A DNA stretch of 64,000 nucleotides from Rhexocercosporidium sp. MPI-PUGE-AT-0058. Taxonomy: Eukaryota; Ascomycota; Leotiomycetes; Helotiales. The position numbers and the translations under genes are program-made. Under the pieces are notes generated by a model, which worked only from the letters and a program-made list of their open reading frames with translations, was not told where the DNA came from and searched no databases. Below, piece by piece: positions 1 through 10,993 of this stretch. The stretch spans positions 1,736,001 to 1,800,000 of the forward strand of contig JAGTJL010000005.1 of NCBI GenBank assembly GCA_020746875.1, given 5' to 3'. Positions within the stretch are counted from its first letter, which is position 1, and each line of letters opens with the position of its first letter.

Positions 1-1818
1 AGACTCGTCTCTCTCTCACCTGGAGAAGGTGGCATCAACACTGACTTTAATCGTCCAAGCGAGTCCCTAACTAAGGAAGCAACCAAGTCCCCCGACACCG
101 TTCCCCATTTTGAGTCGATCGTCCTCAAACGGCTCTCAGAAGGCTACGATTCCACAGTATTCTCTAACACAACTGGCTCCTCGGCGTCCAACAACGCTCC
201 CCATTCTTTCTCCGAGGATTCTTCTAACTCTAGATTCAAGGGTTCGGTGAATGACTCTTCCATGCACCGTGCTGGCGATAACGACAAGTCTGCCATATAT
301 TCACCCCATCCATCTACCGAACTCCCAAAAGAAAATCTTGAGTTCAAGGAACCATTCCCTGACTTTGACAACGATATGGCAAATAGACTCCTTGAAGACA
401 TTACTCCAGTACCTTTTCCAACTCTCCACGACCCTGAGCTCGCCGATTCTTTTGTTGACTCGGACTACTCTCCTGAGAACATCGAGCTAGAAGCCGAAGA
501 AAACCTAGTTCAGACTGTTGAGTCCTCTCCGACTGAGGTCAAAACCAAGTCAGCCACCATCGAAAAGTTCGACGTCGAGGTCGGAGTTGAACCTACTCAC
601 CAAGTCCAAACTAAGGTTGCTGTCGTTGAAGAGGTCGACGTAGAAGTTGCTAATATCGCCAAGTCTGTAGACAAAGACCAAGTAAATGTCACTGATATTG
701 AGGAAATCGAAGCTGAAGTTGAGACTGACATTGCAGAGCTCGCTTCAGCCATTGATGAAGTCGACTCAACTCCTGTCGCCTCTCCTAAATCAACAACTCC
801 CGATCTCAACCTCACCCCTCGTGCGCCTCTACAACTAACCATTCCACCAGCAGTCAAAATGGCAATACAAATCGCTCCGATGGTTAATCTCGCTCCTACT
901 CCTATCCCCTCTACCACTCCTGCCAAGACGCCAAACTTCTTCGAGTAAGTTCTCCTCCTGTTTCTCGCCTTTAACTTAACCATCTCGTCCCCTCAATTTC
1001 CACTCGGACAATAATCTGACAGCTTCAACAGAGAACTCGGCTCCGAGATCATCGCCCTCTACGTCGGTGTCAAGCGCAAAGAATTCCTCGTCCACGGCAA
1101 TCTCCTGCGTCTCAAGTCTCTCTTCTTCAAACAGTTCGTCTTTCCAACCAACGACACCGGCGTCGCCGAATACTATCGCCCCGACTCCGATCCCGAAGCC
1201 GTAGGTCTCATGATCAACTGGCTCTACCGTCAAGGCCTCGATCTCATCCCAGGTACTCTCCCAAGCGCAACCACAAAGGGCACCGACGAGCACACCACCT
1301 TCACAAAAGCCACTAGCCGCGCCATCCAAGTTTACATCCTCGCAGAGAAGCTCGACATGGACGAACTAACGGACCTCATCATGGCCTCCCTCGGCTCCGC
1401 TTACGCCCGCTACAAGACCTACCCCTCTGCCACTGACATCGCCACCGTCTACAACTGCAGCGCTCACGGTTCCCGTCTTCGTAAGTACATGGCTCGCGCC
1501 TACCAAGTCCTAGCCGGTCTCGAGGACGGCGATATCGAGGGCGCGGGATGGACTGCTGAGGAGGTTGACGAGGTCGTTACGGAAGTTCCAGCTCTGTTTA
1601 AGGATTTCAGAGCTTTGAATCGGAAGAGTAAGGGTGTGGAGTCGAAGGAGTTGAGCGAGGAGTTGGTTTGCTCTTATCATGTTCATGGGGTTGGGGAGAA
1701 GTGTCTTTCGGAGGGTCTGAACTTTCGTGGTTAGTTTTGCCATTCCTCTCCTTTCTTCAGATAATGGTATTGGGAAGTTGAGAGCTTGGGCTAATTTTGT
1801 GCAGGTTCGACTGCTTAG
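1..1818 (+). CDS. BTB/POZ-domain protein (5' truncated)
   Basis: The frame is open from base 1, so the start lies outside the window. Exon 1..944 encodes a long acidic Ser/Thr/Glu/Val-rich, probably disordered region. A GTAAGT donor at 945 and an ACAG acceptor at 1028-1031 join it in frame to an exon reading SEIIALYVGVKRKEFLVHGN, followed by LLRLKSLFFKQ, a PDSDPEAVGLMINWLYRQG segment and a helical tail with YILAEKLDMDELTDLIM. That is the usual fungal BTB pattern (H-x-x-L, S-x-F-F, then WLY and aLaekl). Without further splicing it stops at 1734. A GTTAGT donor at 1731 and GCAG at 1801-1804 would instead end it at 1818 with GSTA. BTB proteins mediate dimerisation or act as Cul3 adaptors; the partner here is unknown. 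Confidence 0.8.
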
Positions 1819-2421
1819 ATCGACCGTTCAGCTTTGGATAAGCGGGAGGACATTGAGTGACTTTGTATCGATCTGAATTTCTGGTACCATGTACTTGGAT
1901 TTCTGGAAGACACACTTCGCACGACTTCTCATACCACTGCACTCCATCTGCGTTTCTCGAGACGCTTGTCCCTTGAAACTGCATCAGGAAGGCAACTACA
2001 GAACCCTCATTCATTCCCTCTGCATTATTTTCAGGCGCGCAAAATGCATCAATCTTGCACTTCAGCAAACAGTCCAGATGGACTAGGATCTCCAGCAAAT
2101 CATAGAACATGACAGAAAACAAGCAAGCATAGTTAGGTGGGGCAATACATGGGTATGATGTTTTCTTTCTGCATTAGGATCTTCCGTCTCGACACAGACC
2201 TTAGATAGACCAACCATGAATTCCATCCACCAATCCATCCATCCAGCCGTTTCTCCATCAAACCTCGCTTAAGAAATACATGCTGTGCGGAAAATCAAAG
2301 AGCTGAGAAGTTTCGTGTCGTGACTAACGTAAACGTGGAAAAAGGATCAAGCCGAAGAATATACCGCCGTACAGATGCGCCAAAGAGAATCTGATATTCG
2401 CCAACTCCTCAAGTGAATGGT
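1819..2421. other. Convergent intergenic region
   Basis: It lies between the 3' ends of the BTB gene and the OM14-like gene. It holds short unsupported ORFs on both strands and a brief CATC-type run near 2226-2250. I see no RNA gene or mobile element. Confidence 0.5.
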
Positions 2422-3285
2422 TTACTTCTTCGGGGGGTACTTGTTCTTGAAGAGATATCTGTGACTTGTCAGTATTCTTTCTCCTCGATTCGAATCTGAG
2501 GGGATATGCAAATCTTCATCAAAGTCAGCCAGTTGAATATTTTGTACTTACTGGCTCAAGTAATAGTCTCCAGCAGCGAACAACCCAACGATTCCAGTCC
2601 AAGCACCAACAACCTTCCAGGTCAGCTCACCAGCAGCATACTTTCTGTATGCACCAAAGCCCAAACCAGCACTCAGAGCAACAACAGCAACGGCATTGCC
2701 GATGTAGACTGGGTTGTCCTTGTTGGCCTCCAAGTTGTTTCTAGCCTTCTTTGCCTTGGCCTTGGCTTCCTTCTCGGCCTTCTCAGCCTTTGCCTTGGAC
2801 TCGGCGTAGGCCTTCTTTGCGCGCTCCTCGACGACCTCGGCTTCGTGCTCGAGTCTATCACGTTGAGTTTCTGTCTGGATAGGTTGCGAGCTGAAGTCCG
2901 AGGGGACGGTGTGTACGGACTCGGTATCGACGTCGATCAAGGAGCTGGTTGATGGGGAATCGGTGTGCTCGAGCTCAGTAACGGGAGGAGCACGCTTCTG
3001 TTAGATGGAATTAGCATTTGCATATCATGATTGACTTCTTCATGATGAGTCGCAAGTAGACTGGAAGCTGTCTACCGGCATCCTTTGATTGCACCTTTTA
3101 CGATCTCTAAAGACTGATACGCCACTTGGACAAGACTTCTCTGCAGATTCGAAGCAAGCTGCAGAACAAAGGAGATATTCCATCAGGGAAAATTTGGCAG
3201 CGCATTGAAGAACAATGGGATAAATTCTACATACCTCCTCAGCTGTTTGCGAAGGACCCTTGGATGCTGCTGCTGCGTAAGACAT
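2422..3285 (-). CDS. OM14-like mitochondrial outer membrane protein
   Basis: Three exons on the minus strand: 3235..3285, 2552..2997 and 2422..2458 (178 codons with stop, 177 aa). The N-terminus MSYAAAASKGPSQTAEE leads into a Ser/Thr/Glu segment. A long Lys/Glu/Ala helix (about residues 60-110, EKAEKEAKAKAKKARNN) follows. The C-terminus has hydrophobic stretches (VYIGNAVAVVALSAGLGFGA and VVGAWTGIVGLFAAGDYYLS) and ends in YLFKNKYPPKK. This matches the Pezizomycotina relatives of yeast OM14, a multi-span outer-membrane protein linked to ribosome docking at mitochondria. The last exon has only 37 nt. A GTAAGT-like site near 3362-3367 suggests a 5'UTR intron. The family call comes from overall pattern and terminal signature. 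Confidence 0.7.
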
Positions 3286-3974
3286 GTTTGCTTGGGTATA
3301 TGGGGTTGGTAAGGTGCTATTCAAGATCAACGGATGTCCAAAAATCGCAAAGGAGTTGAAACTTACGAGGAGGAAGGGCTGGAAGCAAAGCTGTTGGATT
3401 TGTTGATGAAGAGATTCTCGTGAGGGTTGCGGGAGAAGTCGTGTGCCTGGGTCAGGACTTCAGTCTCGGGTCGCATGTGAACGAAACCTGGCAATGGAGC
3501 TTGCACCAAAACAGAAGCTGGGCCAGCTGACGTAGGCGGCTCTGGACTGTGGGTCCAAGACTTTTCTTAATCGTACATCTGGAGTGGGGACAAGCATAAA
3601 TCTACTTTTGGCTGTTTGTGCTTTAGTCAGTAAGGCAATCATGATTCATGACAGAGTTCAGAGCTCATAAGGCTGAGAGGTCTGTGTGTTTTGATTCAGC
3701 TGTGGTGATGCTGAAGGTTATTCAACTAAAGGGGCATATGCATGTAAACTGATCCTCGCTTCTTGAGATCCAACAAGATCCATCGCTGCAAGTCAGATTC
3801 ATGCCAGGGATCACGAAAGACACTCAAAGGATCAAGGATCATGATCATCAGGTACCAGAACGGTGTCGTGGAGATCTCTATTCGTCTTACGTACTATACT
3901 GTACACTTTGCGCCCCCATATGCATCTTGTGTATTTTACACTCTTGTACAAGCCAATATCCTGGCCCATCGAAC
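3286..3974. other. Intergenic, OM14-like promoter side
   Basis: Region upstream of the OM14-like gene and downstream of MIA40. It contains only short ORFs without recognisable features. Confidence 0.4.
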
Positions 3975-5016
3975 TCAGTTCGCCTTCGTAGCATCGTGAG
4001 AAGCCTTTGGTACAAGCTCTCCTCCCTCATCCCCAGGCTGTGATTTAGCTACACTTTCAGCAGTTGCTTTGCTGGTGTCCTTGTGTGGTTCCTCGACCAC
4101 ATTCTTCTCCTCAGCTGGCTGAGCTGGCTTCTTCTCTGCGGTAGCTTGAGGCGTAACTTTGTCGGATACTTGTTGTATTTGTTCGGTATCGGGGTTTGAC
4201 GCTTCGTCCCCAGATGCAACAGCACTTTCCCTCGCACGGAGTTCCTCCTCCACTTCATCCTCGTCGTCCTCGAGCTCGGAGCCGTACATTTCTGGGTGTA
4301 GTCGGAAACAATCTTGCATGCCCCTATGTCAAAGTCAGCAACTAATCATCCATATTTTATAGCCTGACTGCACTTACTTGAACTTCTCTATACACTCCAC
4401 GCCCTTTGGTTCCTCGGTAGAATATACAAAACAGCTAAAAGCCGCCTTGAATTCTTCGCCACAAGGTCCATGTGCCATACCTCCCAGACAAGGACAATCC
4501 CAATTGATCTCTCCTGTCTCAGGGTTGAAGGCACCTTGCTGCCCAGCTTCATCTTCCAATCCTTCCATTCCCCCTTCATCCTCGCCCTCTTCTCCTTCAA
4601 CATCCCCCTCAGCAAGCCGCTGTTTCTGTTGAGCTTCAGCCTGAGCTTGTGCCTGTCTCCGTCGCTTCTCCTCAACTATCGCATCAACAGTAGGTTCTCT
4701 CGACTCCTGGATATTGTGTAACGAGTCATCAAGTTTCTGAATAGCAGCTAGATCCCTTATTAGCATATGCCCCAACCTAACCCAGCGTATGGAGCATGTG
4801 CAACCCACCTTCCGGCTCCTCTGCAAACACATTGCTCGTATTATAATAGTACACGCCTGCACCTGCCAGTCCCCATCTCGCGGCACTGCCCTTCCAAGTC
4901 CGCGACTTCTGCGATGGCGGTGCTGTGCTTAAGAATCGTCGTGCAGAACCTCGAGGGAGGGCATTTCGGGTGGACGCAATGCGCCGAGGCGTAGCTCGTA
5001 GAGCTGATTTGAACAT
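3975..5016 (-). CDS. MIA40: Mia40, intermembrane-space oxidoreductase
   Basis: Exons on the minus strand: 4809..5016, 4378..4747 and 3975..4323 (308 aa). The start at 5016 was chosen because it opens an Arg/Ser/Ala-rich presequence ([15 protein letters not shown]...) followed by a short membrane segment ([14 protein letters not shown]). An acidic, Gln-rich middle precedes the core [16 protein letters not shown]. The CPC redox motif and twin CX9C pair ([11 protein letters not shown] and C-IEKFKGMQD-C) are all visible, then an acidic disordered tail. Mia40 oxidises cysteine-rich substrates in the mitochondrial intermembrane space and is reoxidised by Erv1. An in-frame upstream ATG exists but would disturb the presequence. 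The gene is head-to-head with the thiamine pyrophosphokinase gene. Confidence 0.95.
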
Positions 5017-5384
5017 GCTGGACGAAACTGCGACCAAATTCGACGGTTCAGCGAGTGTGATATTGGACAAAGGAAAGGTTCGTGGTGGACATCGGAGCTT
5101 GGGCAGAGGCAGTGTTGTTTTTGTCAGCATCATGATTTTTCTCGGACCGCCCGCGGATCTCGAGCCTAAACACGTGATCGCATACAAATGATGGAAACAT
5201 CAAATGACCACCTAGCTTCGGAGTATCCTCTTCTATCGATCTAGAAATTATCACGAAACTTACTCTTTTTGCGATTGCTATTTGTAGCAATTATTATCAC
5301 TTGTTGTGTTGATAAATATATATTCGTCGAAAATGCCTTCATGCTCACCATAATTCCGCCCCATCTTTCCCCCGCCGAACCCGG
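5017..5384. promoter_or_regulatory. Bidirectional promoter MIA40 / THI80
   Basis: A 368-bp interval separates the two divergent start codons. An AT-rich TATA-like run (GATAAATATATATTC, about 5311-5325) lies some 60 bp upstream of the thiamine pyrophosphokinase ATG. Confidence 0.5.
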
Positions 5385-6221
5385 ATGATGCAAGAACCTC
5401 CAGCATCAAGATATCAGAGCGGCATATTTGCCTCGATGACAGAGGATTGGGATCCAATGACCGAGTGGCAACCAGCCGACATCTTCTCAGCTACACCCAA
5501 GAACCACAAACCATTCGCTATCTTAGTCCTCAATCAAGCTCTCAGGCTTCCAGCATCTGTCTACTCTAGACTATGGGCTAGCTCGATATTCAAAGTAGCC
5601 GCTGACGGAGGAGCCAACCGTCTACATGATCTCAATGCTCAAAACGGTATTGATTTGACCGTCGATTCCGTGATTGGCGATTTGGACTCTCTGCTCTCTG
5701 AGGTGCGCAAGTACTGGGAGTCCAAGAACGTTCCCGTGATCCATGATCCAGATCAGTATTCCACAGATTTCGGGAAGGCCGTCAAGCATATACGCTCCTC
5801 TCCGGCCCGGGAGACTATGGATATTGTGGTAATAGGCGGTCTGGGAGGGCGAGTCGATCAAGGCATGGCTACGCTGTCTCATCTATATACTTTCCAGCAA
5901 GACCCAAGGTATGCCACTGGGAGGATGTACCTGCTCTCTAGCGAATCCATCACGTTTGTCCTGAAAACTGGGAAGCATAGGATTAGAGCTAAGGAGGGGT
6001 TTGATGGGATCAAGCTGGGCAAGCATGTGGGTATCATTCCGCTAAAGGAGCCTTCTGTTATCTCGACGGAGGGCTTGGAGTGGGATGTGCAGAAGTGGGA
6101 GACCGAAGTTGGAGGGCAGATGAGTACGAGTAATCATGTCAAGGAAGAGCTGGTGACTGTGGAGACGACGAAGGATGTGCTTTTTACAATCGATTTGGAT
6201 ACACCTGGAAATGTTGGATGA
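5385..6221 (+). CDS. THI80: Thiamine pyrophosphokinase
   Basis: Single exon, 278 aa. The enzyme transfers pyrophosphate from ATP to thiamine, giving thiamine diphosphate. Family motifs are in order: AADGGANRL (about residue 73), GDLDSL (about 99), DQYSTDFGKAV (about 125), and GGLGGRVDQ (about 151). The thiamine-binding C-terminal domain ends in a beta-rich VLFTIDL segment. Length matches ascomycete Thi80. The first ATG of the paired ATGATG was taken; nothing between it and the TATA-like element argues for a longer protein. I see no TPP riboswitch-type intron. Confidence 0.95.
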   Translation: MMQEPPASRYQSGIFASMTEDWDPMTEWQPADIFSATPKNHKPFAILVLNQALRLPASVYSRLWASSIFKVAADGGANRLHDLNAQNGIDLTVDSVIGDLDSLLSEVRKYWESKNVPVIHDPDQYSTDFGKAVKHIRSSPARETMDIVVIGGLGGRVDQGMATLSHLYTFQQDPRYATGRMYLLSSESITFVLKTGKHRIRAKEGFDGIKLGKHVGIIPLKEPSVISTEGLEWDVQKWETEVGGQMSTSNHVKEELVTVETTKDVLFTIDLDTPGNVG

Positions 6222-6362
6222 GCTTACACATAGTAAGTTCAGGCTTGATACCATCTATCTCACAAATACTGATTTAACTGGTTCATTCTAGCATTTTAGA
6301 CATAGATCAATACACCACACGGTATAAATTCAAGTTATATACTACCCAGTCACATTACGTTG

Positions 6363-7244
6363 CTACCTCCACAGTTCCCATTGAGAACTCGATCTTCTTC
6401 CCGTCCCTCCAAGCAACAAGTCCCCACCACATGGCGCCTGCTCCATCATCCCTCGAAACAAATCCATCACACTTGACCTATTCGGATCTCCCCCTTGCCC
6501 CACTCTCTCCTCCTCAGCCTTCCGAATCACCACATCCCTAGCCTTCCACTTCTCCTCCCACCCATTCCAGCCCTCCCACAGGATCATCACCTCCACCAAA
6601 TCATTCATCCTTACCGGAATCAAGAAGTTCACATGCTGGTACAGCGCCTGTCTCAACGCGACTCTCAAGATTGGCTGCGCTGGCTCACAGTTGAAGAAAA
6701 CAGCCAGTCGCTGGAAATCTCCTGGTGCGTTGGTGTCAATAAAGTAGAAGATGTCGCGGGAGTAGTTCACATACGTCTCGAACGCGAAAGTGCACTCTAT
6801 CTTCTTGAGGTACTTGCAGCGGGATTCTGCACAGGTGCGTAAGAGTTGTGAGAGGGGCTGGTTGGACATGAATTCTAGTGGAGTGTCTGGTCGGCCATTG
6901 ATGCGGTGGATTCGCTGTCTCGTGTAGCCTCCTTCGCTGAACTCGTAGATCCCGAGTCGTATCACTGACGGTAGTTCTGAGAAGCGGTGGAATCTGGCTA
7001 GATGTTCTTCTGTGATGATTTCCTCGTCGGGGGCCATGGTAGCAGCAACCTTCTCTGCTCTAGATTCCCTAAGACGACGAAACTGCCAGTAAAGGCGCTC
7101 TTCCTCGTCTTTGAGCCAAGAATTAAGATTGACTGACCTCAGTTTCTTGATTTCCAGAGGGCCGTTTCCGTCAAGACCTTCCTCGAGACGGTAGCATTCA
7201 TCTGGGAAGCCTCGAAATGGGTAGGCGAACTCAGACATGGTCAA
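6363..7244 (-). CDS. 2EXR-domain protein
   Basis: Single exon, 293 aa. The hallmark FHRFSELPSVIRLGIYEF (about residues 85-102) is followed by a run ending in QLLRTCAESRCKYLKK, which is the 2EXR domain (F-x-x-F-x-x-L-P-x-x-[IL]-R-x-x-I-[WY]). The later VFFNCEPAQP and the region around VNFLIPVRMNDLVEVMIL also fit. 2EXR proteins are abundant in Pezizomycotina, especially Leotiomycetes, and have no assigned biochemistry. A second 2EXR gene lies 0.9 kb away on the same strand. Confidence 0.8.
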   Translation of the reverse strand: MTMSEFAYPFRGFPDECYRLEEGLDGNGPLEIKKLRSVNLNSWLKDEEERLYWQFRRLRESRAEKVAATMAPDEEIITEEHLARFHRFSELPSVIRLGIYEFSEGGYTRQRIHRINGRPDTPLEFMSNQPLSQLLRTCAESRCKYLKKIECTFAFETYVNYSRDIFYFIDTNAPGDFQRLAVFFNCEPAQPILRVALRQALYQHVNFLIPVRMNDLVEVMILWEGWNGWEEKWKARDVVIRKAEEERVGQGGDPNRSSVMDLFRGMMEQAPCGGDLLLGGTGRRSSSQWELWR

Positions 7245-8101
7245 GTTGGTTTTCGATGATAATGTTTCAGGAACGAATATCGAGAAAGGGCTAATATGTT
7301 ATATATTATTGTGAGCCTAAAATTGGGATCTGGGCTGGTGGAATTCGGTGGTTCAGTGACGCACGGGGGCGGGAAGTAGCTAAACACAAAACCAGTCATC
7401 GTCGTGATAGAACAAGAACCAGCGTGGCTTATACGCCATGAACAAGCTTTTCCACCGAGTTTGGCCTCTCATGACTGTTCTCAACTATTCCGAATTAATT
7501 CACAACTCTCGAATGCGCTCAAGCCTTAGATCGGCAAGATTTTGGTAGGTCGTTTGTGAACGTTGTTGTAGCACTAGGAAGTTAGCCGAGTATTTCACAA
7601 ACAAGTAAACCTGGGGCCCAAAGTAGCACCCGGTCTTGCACAGCGCCAGCTCGTTACGATATATGACAGCATACAGAATGTCTAGCATTCTCTTGACCTG
7701 TCCGTAGTACATAGAACAAGACTTGAGAGCCCATACCATGAGGAATCTTTCAAGCTAACTGACACGGGGATATCTCGCACAGATGCCCCATCCACAATTC
7801 TTGGTGAGGGAGGGACGTCAGATGAGGCTTCGTAAGAATAGCCCCTGTTGAGATTTGCACCTTCGGATGAGCAACCCATGTCCAAAAGAACAGTTGAAGG
7901 AGCAAGAATTGTTCGTTAGTGTGTAGCTTTGCATTGCCACTGCATCTGCAGAAACCTCGGTGCACGACACGGCATGAGAAGCACAAAGGAGAGAAGATAT
8001 TCCGAGATACAGGTTCTCCATTGCGACATTGGCTCCATCTTCGTGTATCTAATCCGAGTGTTTGTAATAACAAAAAAGCAATCTACCACTATTCATCACA
8101 C
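7245..8101. other. Intergenic between two 2EXR genes
   Basis: It contains several overlapping minus-strand ORFs of 60-107 codons, for example 7500..7739 and 7682..7885. None shows a known domain or joins convincingly by splice sites. A decayed third 2EXR-like gene is possible, but I cannot support it. Confidence 0.3.
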
Positions 8102-9149
8102 CTAATCGTTCCAGTAGGGAAATCTCACACGTACAACTCCCTCCAGCTTCTCCTGGATATGAACGTCCGTACCTATGAAGCTCTCATGCTCAGTGTCCAC
8201 AATGACCTTCTCCAACGTCTCCTCGAGGCTCTTGACAATCTTAACAACAGCACAAATCGGTATCGCTCTCAGCTTGCAAGTCTCTGCGGTAGTAGCCCAA
8301 CGATCACCTCTATAATCGGAGACCCCCTCCTTCGTCAACTTTTCGAGATACTCGCGATCGGGAGCGTTGTTCATACAGACTCTCAGTCTTGTGATGCCCA
8401 TGGATGCCAATGAACTAGACCCCTTCAGCATTTCCCAAAGGACGGCATTGCTGGTCAAGTAGATGGTATCCGCCGTTGGTTGAAAGTAGAAAGGTGTGAC
8501 GAGGTAGTCTAGGTCGACTAGTTTGTAGGACTTGATAGCAATGTCGCGTACTTCTTTGTTGACATGTAGGAGGGCGGGTGCTCGTGTGACGACCTGGCAA
8601 ACGGGCTGGGTGAACTGAGGCATGGCGATCAAAGCTTGTGTTGGTGTACCAGCGTGAGAGATCTCAACCATTCGGGTTTCGATGGCAAGCTCGATGATCA
8701 TAGTCCGCAACTCCAATGGTAGCTTTGGAAAGAAGGGGAAAGCCACAGCTGGAATTGCGAGAAGGCCACGAGCAAAAGAAGCTAGAGTAGGGCGAACGCG
8801 ACCATTGCGAAGTTTTCGAGGCATGGTGGAGGATTTGCGATCTATTTCTAGGTTAGACAATCCAAATTGCGATGTGGAGGAACTTACTGCAGAGCTTGAT
8901 CTGTTGGTACAGTGAAGAGATGGACAGCGAGGGTTGATTGGCATAGCCCAGGCATGGTTCTGCGAATGTCACTGTGGTCCCGGGATGTTGGGTTGATGAC
9001 CAGGAGGAAGTTGACGAGAAATATTGAATGAAATCATTCTGGCAGAAGGCATTTGTGGGTGCGAAATTGGTAGGCTTTGCACCAGTGAATTCCGGGTGGT
9101 TGGCGTTGAAGGTGAACTCGTCATGAATTAATGGTCGCTTTGGGGGCAA
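8102..9149 (-). CDS. 2EXR-domain protein
   Basis: Two exons on the minus strand, 8888..9149 and 8102..8841 (333 aa). They are joined across a 46-nt intron with a GTAAGT donor, CTAAC branch site and AAATAG acceptor. The nearer CCTAG acceptor would create an immediate stop. The 2EXR core FPFFPKLPLELRTMIIELAI follows an N-terminal extension, then LLHVNKEVRDIAIKSYKL and a C-terminal beta-rich half. If translation started only in exon 2 (ATG at 8824) the protein would be 240 aa; the spliced frame continuity favours the longer form. Function is unknown. Confidence 0.75.
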
Positions 9150-9212
9150 AAGGGTTTGGTAGGCGACGACATCTTGACCGAGGCGGATTCCTTCCTATTC
9201 CTCAATCGGCTT

Positions 9213-9590
9213 TCATTCTGTCACTTTCCTACTTCTCGTCGTAAATTCTTCAAATCCAATAGCTACATTGAATCTCGACTCATTTTGCCTGAAACTCAAT
9301 CTTAGTGGATGCCCTCTTAGTAGATTTTTGATTTGAAGCTCTTCTAGCAGCTCCATGAAGCCGATGAGGTTAGAGAACACTTCTGATTTCTCGGCTGGTG
9401 TCTCTTGGCAAATGCAACCCCGAGCTCTCGAGAATGGTGTTTTGTCTTCGGAAAAATCTCCAACCTTGGACAATATTGTCGCATACTCGTGGCTGAGGTT
9501 TGAAGTTGACGAAGGGTCGTTGAGGAAGAAAGCCTGTACTCAATTGTACCCAGCAATGACAGCAACCCGGACCTTTCGGAACGGCTTCAT
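9213..9590 (-). pseudogene. Possible broken ORF of unknown family
   Basis: On the minus strand an ATG at 9590 opens MKPFRKVRVAVIAGYN, stops at TGA (9542-9540), and the same frame continues as VQAFFLNDPSSTSNLSHEYA and on to a stop at 9213. The part after the TGA looks protein-like. The TGA is not removed by any reasonable intron. I do not recognise the family. Confidence 0.25.
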
Positions 9591-9728
9591 GTCCCGATAT
9601 AACGCAGTGAAGATAGGCAGCTAACCCTCTGCATCATCATCATCATTACTAGAGATGCTCTAGATCCTGTGATTTGTCGACACCAAGCTTGAAAATGCCC
9701 TGTTCGTTGGTTGACGTCGAAATATAAG

Positions 9729-9784
9729 CTTTCTGACATGCAAGATGACTACAGTCTTGTCAGAAATGTCAGAAATGTCAGAAA
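9729..9784. repeat. TGTCAGAAA direct/inverted repeat cluster
   Basis: TGTCAGAAA occurs three times in tandem at about 9759-9784. Its inverted form TTTCTGACA lies at about 9730. The cluster is 115-170 bp upstream of the bZIP start, so it may be a regulatory site. Confidence 0.5.
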
Positions 9785-9899
9785 GCAGGAGCGCTTGACT
9801 TCATTAGGCTAGATCTATCTAGACGACATATGAAAGTCATGAGCACCGCAGAATTTATCTCCAGAGGCCAAATCTCTCGGGTGCCGTTCAAGCTCAGCC

Positions 9900-10735
9900 A
9901 TGGACTCAGCGTGGAAGCCGTTTTTGAAGTCATCCAAGGATGATTGGACCTGCATTGCGGATCCTATGGAGCGAAAGAAGGTCCAAAACCGGTTGTCTCA
10001 ACGAGCAAGACGTACGATGTTTGAACGTACATGTAGATATATTGCTGACTTGAGATACCAGGTTCCAAACTCACACGTCCACAGAAGAATGGCTTGACGC
10101 GCGGCCGTCGTGAAATCGAGGATGTGCCAGCAGAGGCTATTGGGAGCATCGCGTCGAGCTCCGAGCCACCCATTACCACCACCACATCGACGGCAATAAG
10201 CATCCCTGATAACTCGAATTCCCAGAGTAACTTTTCGCTCGACCCCATGAGAGATAGCAATTTTATGATCATGCAGAAAATTGACGTATGGGAAGCTCTC
10301 CTCAATATCGCAGGCAAGCTTGAGCTAGCGTGTTGCCAGGACAGCGGCTTCAATATCGTTGCCCCTGTGAGCTCTCTACCACCGTCTCTAGCACCGACTT
10401 TACAGCAACGATATGTTCCGCACAGACCTTATATTGATATGATACCCTGGCCTTCGATGAGGGACCGTATACTTAGTTCACCATCATCCATCAACGAGAT
10501 GCAATTTGCATCTGATATAGCATTCAGCGATATCAAAGTCTGGGGATCATCACCCTGGGACCCAGTGGGGTGGGAAGTGTCGCCGGAGTTTGCCAAGAAA
10601 TGGTGGTTCCTGATGGACGATGCTATTCTGCAGACTGCAAATTTTTGGAGGAGTCAGAGAGGGGAGGAAGCTCTGCCGACTTCACAAGCCAATCTGATGC
10701 AGCCTCATGTAGGCTGTCCCCTACTCGATCTCTGA
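9900..10735 (+). CDS. bZIP-type transcription factor with DUF3425
   Basis: Two exons, 9900..10011 and 10062..10735 (261 aa). They are joined across a 50-nt intron (GTACGA donor, CCAG acceptor) that falls inside the basic region. The spliced sequence reads [20 protein letters not shown], a fungal bZIP basic region with the N-x-x-S/A-Q-R-x-R pattern. I see no clear leucine heptads after it. The C-terminal half matches DUF3425: [32 protein letters not shown] and [10 protein letters not shown]. Such proteins are fungal stress or metabolism regulators; the target is unknown. A dehydrogenase gene follows on the same strand. Confidence 0.75.
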
Positions 10736-10892
10736 CCGACTCTGGTTGGCCAGAGCGGAGACACACACTTTTTCCATTATGGGAAAATGTCAATCTGACA
10801 AGCTATCTGCGGCCTGTCATTTCCTGAAGCCTCTAGCCCCCATGACAAGCATTATGTCCACAATGTCTCTTGCTACGGCAGCTGATGTTTCT

Positions 10893-10900
10893 TATAAGTA
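10893..10900 (+). promoter_or_regulatory. TATA-like element of SDR gene
   Basis: TATAAGTA lies about 100 bp upstream of the dehydrogenase ATG at 10994. Confidence 0.35.
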
Positions 10901-10993
10901 ATTGCGCATCTTGATAGTCTTGACACTCTTTTCTCTTACTCTTCAATCGATCGCTCCAATCCACCTTCATCGACAATTCATTATATCTCAACC

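Noticed and set aside
2673..2952. Plus-strand ORFs opposite the OM14-like gene (and similar antisense ORFs over DDB1, SUN and array genes)
   Set aside because: They mirror codon bias of the real genes on the opposite strand and show no independent domain.
5017..5384. TPP riboswitch upstream of the thiamine pyrophosphokinase gene
   Set aside because: No intron and no recognisable conserved thiamine-pyrophosphate aptamer core seen by eye.
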